A stretch of DNA of 64,000 nucleotides from Acinetobacter calcoaceticus (lineage in GTDB: Bacteria; Pseudomonadota; Gammaproteobacteria; Pseudomonadales; Moraxellaceae), in the NCBI RefSeq assembly GCF_004345325.1, contig NZ_SLVJ01000013.1, forward strand, positions 58,412-122,411, read 5' to 3'. A model generated the notes under the pieces. It searched no databases. It saw only the letters and a list, made by a program, of their open reading frames with translations, and was not told where the DNA came from. Every line of letters begins with the position of its first letter. The stretch's first letter is position 1. Both the position numbers and the translations under genes were made by a program. Below, one piece after another: positions 27,680 to 36,700 of the stretch.

Positions 27680-27957
27680 TACCTTCTCCAGTCCAACATC
27701 GACTTAGCTCAGCGCAGTATAACACCCAAAATCAAAAAGGGCTGCTTATTCAATCCTTTTTTACAACTCAATGTAAGTTAAGTTACATATGATTTGATAC
27801 AATTTCTTTGACGCCACGGCCCTTTCCCTGATCCGAACCCCAATAATGCCACATCAGGTCGCGCTTAATCCGATGCATTTATCGGATGAATCCGCTAAGC
27901 TTAGGCAACGCATATTTCAAACTTTAACGACATTCTTCAATTTAATTAGAGATAACA

Positions 27958-28440
27958 ATGACTCAACTTGGGACTAAACCAAAGGTTGTGATGGTCACTG
28001 CCTTTACCTTCTCGCCTTTTTTCGGCAGCTTAGTGTTTATGCTGTTCTATACCTCATTGACTTCTGAGGTTTATGGTTTTCTTGGGATCCTCAATATCTC
28101 CCTGCAATATGCGATCTTTGGCCTCACCCTCTATTTCCTGCCCGCCACCTTGATTGGGCTGATTTTTAATAAGCAAATATTCCCACTAAAACAATCCATT
28201 TTACTCAAAATCTTGATGACTGCCCTGATTGGTTTGGTCATCTCCGCGCTGTGGGCCATGCTGTTTGGTTATTTTTATGTGGGCAATATCAGCGAAAAAT
28301 TAGCCGACTATATCCAACTGGTTTTAGGCTTCGGTGCTTTTGGCGCAGTGATCAGCGCTGTAGTGGCTGCCCTGATTTTTAAATTTCAGTTTAAGTTTAT
28401 GCAGTCGTCACCTCTCAGTCAGAGCACGCTAAAACTGTAA
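27958..28440 (+). CDS. Small integral membrane protein (160 aa)
   Basis: A 160-residue protein with four predicted membrane helices (about 15-35, 42-65, 80-105, 120-145) and a short cytosolic tail. No family recognised and no charged or His-rich metal site in the helices. It is a single gene with a bidirectional terminator shared with acnB downstream. Confidence 0.7.
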   Translation: MTQLGTKPKVVMVTAFTFSPFFGSLVFMLFYTSLTSEVYGFLGILNISLQYAIFGLTLYFLPATLIGLIFNKQIFPLKQSILLKILMTALIGLVISALWAMLFGYFYVGNISEKLADYIQLVLGFGAFGAVISAVVAALIFKFQFKFMQSSPLSQSTLKL

Positions 28441-28461
28441 TCCACCTCAGTAAAACAGATC

Positions 28462-28494
28462 AAAAAAAATCCTGCTCTAAAGCAGGATTTTTTA
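28462..28494. terminator. Bidirectional terminator between the 160-aa gene and acnB
   Basis: An A-run precedes and a T-run follows the stem ATCCTGCT (28469-28476) / AGCAGGAT (28481-28488), so it can terminate transcripts from both sides. Confidence 0.88.
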
Positions 28495-28527
28495 ATTCTT
28501 CAGTCTATGGACAGAATATACGAGATA

Positions 28528-31167
28528 TTAAGTCAATTGAGCTGCAGAGATTTTTTTGGTGTCTACTTCAGCAGCAGCATCGGTATAGTCTGACATTTTG
28601 TCAAAGTTCAAATACTTGTAGATGTCAGTCGACATGCTGTCGATATCAGCTGCGTATTTTTGATACTCAGCAGGTGTCGGCAATTTACCCAACACAGCGG
28701 CAACAGAAGCAAGCTCAGCAGAAGCTAAGTATACGTTTGCACCTTGACCAAGACGGTTCGGGAAGTTACGCGTAGAGGTCGATACACAAGTTGTGTTCGG
28801 TGCTACGCGTGCTTGGTTACCCATACACAATGAACAACCTGGCATTTCAGTACGTGCGCCAGCTTTACCATAGATGTTATAGAAACCTTCTTCCATCAAT
28901 TGACGCTCGTCCATACGTGTCGGTGGAGCAATCCACAAACGCGTTGACAATGTGCCACCTGGAACGTTTTCAAGTAATTTACCTGTAGCGCGGAAGTGAC
29001 CGATGTTGGTCATACATGAACCAACGAATACTTCGTCAATTTTCACGCCTTGAACATCAGAAAGTAATTTCGCATCATCTGGATCGTTCGGGCAGCAAAG
29101 CACAGGTTCTGTGATTTCAGCCAAATCGATTTCATAGACTTTGGTGTATTCAGCATCCGCATCCGCTTTTAACAAGCTTGGGTTTGCTAACCATTTTTCC
29201 ATGTTCTCTACACGGCGCGCCATAGTACGTGCATCGCCATAACCTTCAGAGATCATCCATTTCAACATGGTGATGTTTGAACGTAGGTATTCAGCAACTT
29301 TCTCTTCAGAAAGTGTGATTGAACAACCAGCAGCAGAACGCTCAGCAGAAGCATCAGATAATTCAAATGCTTGTTCTACGGTGAGTTCAGTTTCCATTTC
29401 AGTCAAGTCGATTTCAAGGATACGACCAGAGAAGATGTTTTTCTTACCTTTCTTCTCTACAGTTAAGTCGCCTTCTTTGATCGCGTAGTAAGGAATCGCA
29501 TGAACCAAGTCACGTAGGGTGATACCAGGTTGCATTTTACCTTTGAACTTCACTAACACTGATTCTGGCATATCCAATGGCATTACGCCGGTCGCTGCAG
29601 CAAATGCAACTAAACCAGAACCTGCTGGGAATGAAATACCGATTGGGAAACGAGTATGTGAGTCACCACCCGTACCAACAGTATCCGGCATCAACATACG
29701 GTTTAACCAAGAGTGAATGATACCGTCGCCTGGACGTAATGATACACCACCACGGTTCATGATGAAGTCTGGTAGTGAATGTTGCATTTGTACGTCAACT
29801 GGCTTTGGATAAGCAGCAGTGTGACAGAACGATTGCATCACTAAATCAGCAGAGAAACCTAGGCAAGCCAAGTCTTTCAATTCGTCACGAGTCATCGGAC
29901 CTGTGGTATCTTGCGAACCAACAGTCGTCATACGTGGTTCACAGTAAGTACCTGGACGCACGCCTTGACCTTCAGCAAGACCACATGCACGGCCGACCAT
30001 TTTCTGAGCTTGAGTAAAGCCTTTGTTGGTGTTTTCTGGTTGAACTGGAGTACGGAAAGTTGTTGAAACAGGTAGACCCAACTCTTCACGTGCTTTAGTA
30101 GTCAAACCACGACCAATGATCAAGTTAATACGACCACCAGCACGTACTTCGTCTAGAAGTACCGGAGTTTTCAATTCAGCTTCAGCAATTTGAACGCCGT
30201 CTTTAAACGCAGTGACTTTAGCAGCAGCGTGATCAATCTTAAGAACAATCTCATCGCCCATGTTCATGTTTGACACGTCGATTTCAACTGGCAATGCGCC
30301 TGCATCTTCCATCGTGTTAAAGAAGATTGGAGCAATCTTAGAACCTAAGCAAACACCACCGTCTTTTTTGTTCGGGATGTGTGCAATGTCGTCACCAGTG
30401 AACCAAAGTACTGAGTTGGTTGCTGATTTACGGCTTGAACCTGTACCAACAACGTCACCTACATAAGCAACTTGGTTACCGATCGCTTTTAAAGCTTCGA
30501 TTTGTTTAAGCGGACCGACTTCACCTGGTTTTTCAGGGTTGATGCCGTCACGTTCGTTTTTCAACATTGCATTGGCATGTAATGGAATGTCTGGGCGGCT
30601 CCACGCGTCTTGTGCAGGTGACAAGTCATCGGTGTTGGTTTCGCCAGTCACTTTCAATACAGTGATTTTGATTTCAGCAGGAACGTCTGGACGGCTAGTG
30701 AACCATTCAGCGTCAGCCCAAGATTGTAAAACAGCTTGTGCATTGGCATTGCCTGCTTTGGCTTTTTCAGCAACGTCATGGAACGCATCAAAAACAAGCA
30801 AAGTTTTTTTCAAAGCTTCTGCAGCTAAAGATGAAAGTGCAGCATCATCTAATAGTTCAACCAATGGCGCAACGTTATAACCACCGAGCATAGTACCCAA
30901 TAAGTAAACAGCACGTTCTTTGCTAATCAAAGTCGCAACTGTTTCGCCTTTTGCAACAGCCGCTAAATAGGCAGCTTTTACATAGGCTGCTTGGTCTACA
31001 CCAGCAGGCACACGGTTTTCAAGCAAATCAACTAAATATGCTTCTTCACCTGCAGGTGGGTTCTTGAACAATTCAACTAAAGCAGCAGTTTGAACATCAT
31101 CAAGTGGCTTCGGTGGGACTCCGAGTGCGGCACGTTCTTCTACGTGTTGGCGGTAAGCTTCTAGCAC
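28528..31167 (-). CDS. acnB: Aconitate hydratase B
   Basis: An 879-residue [4Fe-4S] enzyme converting citrate to isocitrate in the TCA cycle (also 2-methylisocitrate dehydration). The N-terminal HEAT-like domain (MLEAYRQHVEERAALGVPPKPL) is AcnB-specific. The swivel domain with TNTDDLSP (about residue 175) and GTGSSRKSATNS, the Cys ligands in GGDSHTRFP-related and SCMTNIGHFRATG / CSLCMGNQARV blocks, and the end match AcnB. The start codon is GTG (31165-31167), preceded by GAGGAAT; it fits the E. coli N-terminus exactly. It is monocistronic with a terminator at 28462. Apo-AcnB can bind RNA in other bacteria; nothing here tests that. Confidence 0.97.
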   Translation of the reverse strand: MLEAYRQHVEERAALGVPPKPLDDVQTAALVELFKNPPAGEEAYLVDLLENRVPAGVDQAAYVKAAYLAAVAKGETVATLISKERAVYLLGTMLGGYNVAPLVELLDDAALSSLAAEALKKTLLVFDAFHDVAEKAKAGNANAQAVLQSWADAEWFTSRPDVPAEIKITVLKVTGETNTDDLSPAQDAWSRPDIPLHANAMLKNERDGINPEKPGEVGPLKQIEALKAIGNQVAYVGDVVGTGSSRKSATNSVLWFTGDDIAHIPNKKDGGVCLGSKIAPIFFNTMEDAGALPVEIDVSNMNMGDEIVLKIDHAAAKVTAFKDGVQIAEAELKTPVLLDEVRAGGRINLIIGRGLTTKAREELGLPVSTTFRTPVQPENTNKGFTQAQKMVGRACGLAEGQGVRPGTYCEPRMTTVGSQDTTGPMTRDELKDLACLGFSADLVMQSFCHTAAYPKPVDVQMQHSLPDFIMNRGGVSLRPGDGIIHSWLNRMLMPDTVGTGGDSHTRFPIGISFPAGSGLVAFAAATGVMPLDMPESVLVKFKGKMQPGITLRDLVHAIPYYAIKEGDLTVEKKGKKNIFSGRILEIDLTEMETELTVEQAFELSDASAERSAAGCSITLSEEKVAEYLRSNITMLKWMISEGYGDARTMARRVENMEKWLANPSLLKADADAEYTKVYEIDLAEITEPVLCCPNDPDDAKLLSDVQGVKIDEVFVGSCMTNIGHFRATGKLLENVPGGTLSTRLWIAPPTRMDERQLMEEGFYNIYGKAGARTEMPGCSLCMGNQARVAPNTTCVSTSTRNFPNRLGQGANVYLASAELASVAAVLGKLPTPAEYQKYAADIDSMSTDIYKYLNFDKMSDYTDAAAEVDTKKISAAQLT

Positions 31168-31678
31168 AGTGTAATTCCTCTTTTTAAAAAATTAGCCGCG
31201 AATTCCAGCTTGTCAAAAGCTTCACGGTTAATATGGACGGGTAAATTTTACTAAAAATCAAGGCAAAAGTTAATGCAACGAACGTCTTTATTGGTGATGT
31301 CCATTATTTTTTAAATAAATGATGCTCGGGTAAAATTGCTTAAGCTGGCATAAAAATCTGGATAATATCGAATACTTGCACATTTAAATGAATCCATGAA
31401 ATTTGCTCAGGCTAGGCACAGTGTCGTATGGCATAGAGGGCAGGATCTGCAAGGCTGTAGACCCAGTCAGGTGAAAAGCATTGTTCCAGATTGTATATGT
31501 CATATTCGGCTTGTCAGCCATCTCCTGCAGTGCAAATACACTTAACTGTGGCTGCATTTGTGATTGAGTTAGATGAGATACAGTAAATTTCCACTTTCGT
31601 CAACTTAGACCAAAGAACCTACTGCATGCATTCATCAGCACTTAGTCAACCACAGCGACTAATTATGGTGGGGCATTG
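31168..31678. other. acnB upstream region with a possible small ORF
   Basis: About 510 bp upstream of acnB. The first 200 bp are AT-rich and probably hold the acnB promoter. Further up is a 57-codon minus-strand ORF (listed separately). No other feature seen. Confidence 0.4.
31384..31557 (-). CDS. Possible small protein (57 aa), weak
   Basis: A 57-codon ORF from ATG 31557 to TAA 31384, product beginning MQPQLSVFALQEMADKPNMT. Its composition looks protein-like, and the frame is open for another 15 codons upstream without a start. No Shine-Dalgarno sequence precedes the ATG, and I do not recognise the product. It lies between acnB and the 92-residue gene on the same strand. It may be a gene remnant or chance. 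Confidence 0.22.
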   Translation of the reverse strand: MQPQLSVFALQEMADKPNMTYTIWNNAFHLTGSTALQILPSMPYDTVPSLSKFHGFI

Positions 31679-31957
31679 CTAAGACAATCGGTGTACCGTG
31701 GTGTGTTGCAAATAATGTTGGAAAGTCTCACGGCAACCACTAAATTTCAATTGCATCTCATCATCATATAAGTCTTGATGTGCTGTGCTGAAAAATGAGA
31801 TCTGCACATGGTAGATCCCCGCATCAGCATCGACGACCTGTTGAATATAAACACGATCTCCAACACTCAGCACATAATGGCTCCCGCCAATCACGGCCAC
31901 GCCCTTTTCATCTTCGATCAATACATCTGCATTGTGTAAGTAGGCAACGACGTCCAT
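31679..31957 (-). CDS. Small protein of unknown function (92 aa)
   Basis: A 92-residue cytosolic protein. The frame extends to 32002, but the ATG at 31957 has AGGGAG seven bases before it and is chosen. It begins MDVVAYLHNADVLIEDEKGVA-like and looks like a small beta-strand protein (VLSVGDRVYIQQVVDADAGIYHVQISFF), with a helical C-terminus. Not recognised as a known family. Confidence 0.6.
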   Translation of the reverse strand: MDVVAYLHNADVLIEDEKGVAVIGGSHYVLSVGDRVYIQQVVDADAGIYHVQISFFSTAHQDLYDDEMQLKFSGCRETFQHYLQHTTVHRLS

Positions 31958-32108
31958 ATGATACTCCCTAGCAGCTTTTGTTATTGGTTCATTATTCACC
32001 AATTGACTAAGCTTTTCTAGTTTGTAGATATGAATATAAGTGCTGAGCTTCGGGCTGGCGGGGTGTTTTAACGCATAGCTCTATTGGACTATGCGTATCG
32101 GGAGCGTG

Positions 32109-32927
32109 TTAAGAGATCGGGCATTCCATAGCGGTCATGACTTGTCCATTGACCATACGCTGTACTTCTTTGCAGCCTTGTTGCTGCATTTGGAAATACT
32201 GCATGGCTTCGATGGCTTGTGGCATCCCCGCCTTGGCCGCTTCTTCGATTAACTGCATGGCTTTTTTCTGATCAGCTTTCACACCGAGTCCCTGTCCATA
32301 GGCGATACCCAAATTATATTTTGCTTCAGGCATCCCCATATTGGCTGCTGTGGTTAGTAATTCAACCGCCTTTTTCGGGTCTTTCTTTACCCCGTCACCG
32401 CGTTGATACAAGGTTGCCAAATTGCCATAACCACGCGGGTTATTCTGCTGTACCGATTGCTCTAAATATTGCACCGCTTTTTTAGAATCTTGTGGCACAC
32501 CGGTACCTTTGTAGTACATCCAGCCGAGATTATTCAGCGCATCACCTTCTTTTTGCTTGGCTGCTGCCTCAGTCCATTTCAGCGCCAAAGGATAGTTTTG
32601 CTTGATCGCATTACCTGTCAAATACAATCCCCCCAAATTTGCTTGTGCAGTGGCATCACCGCCTTCTGCGGCCTTGGTCAACCACTGTAAGCCCTGCTCA
32701 ACATTTTTATCCATGTTCTTGCCATGGATCTGCATCCAACCGAGCCCGTTCTGTGCACGTAAATCACCGTTTTTTGCCGCAGTTTCAAGTTGCTCAAGAC
32801 TATCGTAATGCGGTTTGGTTGCAGGTGCCTGATCTACCGCTGCTTTCGCGAATGCATGACCGCCAAACCCAAGGCAAATGGAGAGGCAGAGCATTTTTAA
32901 GGTTGGTTTAATTAATTTTTGAGACAT
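32109..32927 (-). CDS. Exported Sel1-repeat protein (272 aa)
   Basis: A 272-residue protein with a signal peptide (ending GFGGHAFA, about residue 27) and about six Sel1-like repeats. Examples are NGLGWMQIHGKNMDKNVEQG, NLGGLYLTGNAIKQNYP and NLGIAYGQGLGVKADQKKA. The solenoid probably binds another envelope protein. Two Cys near the C-terminus (QQGCKEV and TAMECPI) may form a disulphide. It is a second Sel1 gene in this window, about 6 kb from the first; the two are not obviously recent duplicates. Confidence 0.85.
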   Translation of the reverse strand: MSQKLIKPTLKMLCLSICLGFGGHAFAKAAVDQAPATKPHYDSLEQLETAAKNGDLRAQNGLGWMQIHGKNMDKNVEQGLQWLTKAAEGGDATAQANLGGLYLTGNAIKQNYPLALKWTEAAAKQKEGDALNNLGWMYYKGTGVPQDSKKAVQYLEQSVQQNNPRGYGNLATLYQRGDGVKKDPKKAVELLTTAANMGMPEAKYNLGIAYGQGLGVKADQKKAMQLIEEAAKAGMPQAIEAMQYFQMQQQGCKEVQRMVNGQVMTAMECPIS

Positions 32928-33040
32928 CGTTGAACCTATTTAATGAGGTAATTATTAAAAATAACTATGAATAACATTATCTTAAGTTGATAAAACCACA
33001 TAGGTCAAGTACTTATTTTTTGATGAATTTTAAACTTTTT

Positions 33041-33190
33041 TTAATATTCCCTCGGCGGCGTCTTAGCGAGCTACGTCATCGGTGATGGATATTTCTCTCT
33101 TTACTTTTTAAAAAGTAAAACAAAACTTCTTTTGCACTGAGGCTACGTCCCTGTAACCCAGTGCAAAATCAGGCGAAGTCCTGCCGCCAT
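33041..33190. repeat. Intergenic palindromic element
   Basis: This gap holds the near-palindrome TTTACTTTTTAAAAAGTAAA (about 33101-33120) and a further inverted repeat, TTTTGCACTG / CCAGTGCAAAA (about 33132-33165). Sequences of this kind recur between Acinetobacter genes. No ORF is supported in the 318-bp gap 32928-33245. Confidence 0.5.
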
Positions 33191-33245
33191 TTTCATATAC
33201 CGTTTTTTGAACTGAGTAATTTAGTATCTATATTACTTAGGCTAT

Positions 33246-33638
33246 TTAGAATGGTTTATAGTCAGGCATATTTTTTGGATCATGCGGTGTGGCTATACAT
33301 ACATCGATGGCCTGCTGTTTAAATTGATCACGCATGGCATCTTTTTCAGCTTTGAGTTGTTCGATAGGAAAAGCATAAATCTGTTCAACTTGCGCCAAGA
33401 TAAATGTTTTGGTGGTTGGATCGGTGAGCTTATTGGCGTATTCAAGTGCTTCAGCTTTGGTAATCCCATTTTGTCGATCAAGGACAATGGTTCGTGCTGC
33501 ATTTCCAATACTGGTGCAATAGCCCTGCCACTTTTCTTCTGGGGTGGCTGCTTTCTTCTCTGCGCATGCGCTCAAAAAAAATGCGCTGCTGAGGATCAAC
33601 AAGGGATGGATAACGAATAACTTCACTGATTTGTTCAT
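33246..33638 (-). CDS. Lipoprotein of unknown function (130 aa)
   Basis: A 130-residue lipoprotein from the ATG at 33638, which has a strong AGGAGGAG ribosome site. The longer frame to 33692 is therefore not used. The signal sequence ends in the lipobox LSAC (Cys about residue 25), followed by AEKKAATPEEKWQGYC. The mature part has two Cys (QGYC and DVCIATPH) and is helical. No family recognised. Location in the inner or outer membrane cannot be decided; Ala-Glu follows the lipid Cys, so outer membrane is plausible. Confidence 0.75.
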   Translation of the reverse strand: MNKSVKLFVIHPLLILSSAFFLSACAEKKAATPEEKWQGYCTSIGNAARTIVLDRQNGITKAEALEYANKLTDPTTKTFILAQVEQIYAFPIEQLKAEKDAMRDQFKQQAIDVCIATPHDPKNMPDYKPF

Positions 33639-33698
33639 AGATATGCTCCTCCTGTGGGCTATGATACTGAATCTATCGACATTTGGCAGCATTCAGAT

Positions 33699-33725
33699 AA
33701 AAAAAAGCCCAACCGAAGTTGAGCT
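33699..33725 (-). terminator. Intrinsic terminator of tamB with UUCG tetraloop
   Basis: Minus-strand stem AGCTCAAC / GTTGGGCT (one G-T pair) closed by TTCG and followed by eight T. Strong Rho-independent terminator of the tamA-tamB transcript. Confidence 0.9.
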
Positions 33726-33756
33726 GATTGACGAGAGATCTAAGTCGCCACTGTGC

Positions 33757-36700
33757 TTAGAAGCGCCAGTGGTAGAAGATATCGATGGCCTTCTCTACTG
33801 ATTCACTGGCCTCAAGATACAAACGTTTGTTCATCTGATAACGTAAAGTCAGTTTGTTGACTGGCGTAAACACCCCCACACCATAACGAATATACAGATC
33901 TGGGGTGATATAACCGGTCAAGCTGACTTGAGTATCGTTACCTGTACCCTGTGCATCCAGTGCCAAACCGCTTAAACCAAAGGTACGACCAATTTGGTTG
34001 GTAAAGGCACGTGTTCCGCCCAAGCCCAAACTGATCCCTGCTGCAGCAATGGTATTGTTGACATCAGACTTAAAGCCTTCAGTGTTGCTCAGACCACTGG
34101 AACCCTCGTTGATCCGGCCTGTAATCAGCGCATTGAGGGCCTCTTGTTCAGAAAGACCTGCATCATTAAATACCTGAATACTTGGACTTGACGCTGTACC
34201 CGTCACACGGATACCCACGGTACTGCCTGAAACACTCTTACGGGTTTCAACATCAAGGGTTGGGTTTTCCAATGGACCATTAAAACGAGCAATGGCACGG
34301 GTGAGATCTAGGTTTTGACCATAGGCTTCGATGGTGACTTTTTGACTAACCCCAATCGCTCCATTGGCTCGCATGGCAGTTTCTAGGCCACGCTGTGAGA
34401 GATTGAGACGGCCAATCAATGGGATACGACTGTTAAAGCCTTGGAAGATCACTTGCTTACCCAGCGCAACTGAGACATCAGCACGAATCGCCCAAGGTTT
34501 GGCTTCTTTTAACAGCGCCAATTGATCCTGACCTTGTTTCACGATGCGTACATCAGGTGATACGTTCACCACGGTTGCACTCGGCTCAGGCATGGAGATC
34601 AGTGCACGAGGAATCTCGATTTTCCCATTTACTGTTAGGCGCTTACTCATCGGTAAGGCCTCAACTTCGATATCGGTATCGACAACGGCGGTGACCAGCG
34701 GTGCTTGACGAATCACCAACTTATCACCTTTTAAGTGCAAGTTAATCCGAGGATCATTCTTCCAATCGATATTACCAGTCAATAAGCCCACACCACTGCC
34801 GCTATTAAAGGCACCATTAATGCTGGCGCTGTTTTGGCGAATGGATGAATACACTTGCAAGTTGGTCAGATTAACAGGCAATGAAATCATGCTAATGGCG
34901 CCATTTTTCAAACGCATTTCGCCATCAAATACCGGTTGAGTCAGTGTCCCACCGATCTTGCCCGCCAAAGACAAGGTACCATCCATACTGCGAACATCAG
35001 CGATAAACGGCTTGAGTATCTTTAACTGGACTTCATTAAAGGCCACTTCACCGTTCATGGTTTTGTTTTCAGCATAGGGATTGACCACAACATTGGCATA
35101 ACCGGTACCAATATTCGGCGCTTTTAAATCCATTCTGAGTAAGAGCTTGTCATTGATACTTTTGGCGATAAAACTGGCTTCATCGTAGTTCATGGTTGAG
35201 GCAGCATCATCCGGATCAGCTGCTGCTAAACCAATCTCACCATTACGCGTCACCAATCGAGCATCGATTTTCGGTTTAGCGCCCTGCGCCCACGACGCTT
35301 TGGCATAACCATTTAACTTACCCGTCATGGCCAGACCTTCTGGCATAAAGGCGGCAAAATCTTTTAAGTCCAAGTTATTGGTCACAAAAGACAGGTTACC
35401 TTTGGCTTGGCTAACATGAATCGGTTGGTCAAAGCACAATTTACTATCTTTACTACTCCAGCAATGTTGACCGACATAGAGCTCAGACTTCGCTGAATTG
35501 AAGATGATTGGGGCATTCTGATTTTGTAGTAAATGGGCACGTACTGAGTCAAACTCGCCTTTTTGTACCTGACCCAACCAATCATTCTGCGCATTGAATC
35601 CGCCAGCGAACTGCACATAGAACTTAGAATAATAGTTCCAGCCCTGAAGCTGTAATAAATGCGCTTTACGCGTCCCCGACAAAGTCACCGCTGCATATTG
35701 AATTTCACGGTCACCGGCGCGTAAGGTATCTAACTGCGCTTTGATGCTGCTTGCAACCGTATCCGAAGTCGGCAACTCACCAATGACACTGATTTTTTTG
35801 ACACGTATATCGTTAAAGGCAAAATTATCAACGATCAAATTGGCTGTGGCACTTAAGCGTGGTTTGGCTTGGAGGTTGAGATAACCATAAGCGCGACCAC
35901 GTAGGCCGTTATATAACTCATTTAAAGCAGGTGCATCAACTTTTAAGCGCAGGTTTTGTGCATTGCCTGTGGCTTGGATCTGATTGCGTGCATAAGAAAT
36001 AAACAGATCATTGGCTTCAAATTGCTGCGGCATAAAGCCTGATTCAGTCGAATTTAAAACCATCGCCAGATTACCCTGACCGCGCAATACTTTGTTGTTA
36101 ATGGTCCCGGCCAGATTCAGATTTTCCACACTGACCCGTTTCATTTTGTCTGACCATTGACCTTGGGACTTGACCTGACCAGACACTTCTCCACGCAATG
36201 AGGAAACAAAGTAGTGCGGCTTAAAGCGTTGCATGGCGGCATTGACATTCCATGCCACACCTTGGGTCAAGTTGACTTGACCATTGGCTGAGATATTGCC
36301 TGCAATACCATTGTGTTCAAGATAATCAATATTGATAAACTGCGGTGTGCCTGCAAGTTTAAAGCGTAACTTGCCATCACCTTGTGGGAATTGGCTGGCA
36401 TTAAGCGATCCATCATAATTCACTGCAAAGGCTTTAAAAGCACCACCAGCTTTTTCATCATGGAAGCTTAAAGTGACATTACTATGCCCTGCGAGTTTCA
36501 CCGTTTCTGGCTTCGGTTGACCTGCCAGACGGCCCATCAAATCGATCGCCGTGAACTGTAATACCTGTGCATTGGGGAGTGCATAGCCATTGGCTTTAAT
36601 CGAACCATTGAGCAAGTCTACAGGTGCATCTTTAGTGACTGTTTGTGGATTGAAGTCATTGGCATTGAGTAAAGCCTGCCATTTAAGTTGACGTTTCTCA

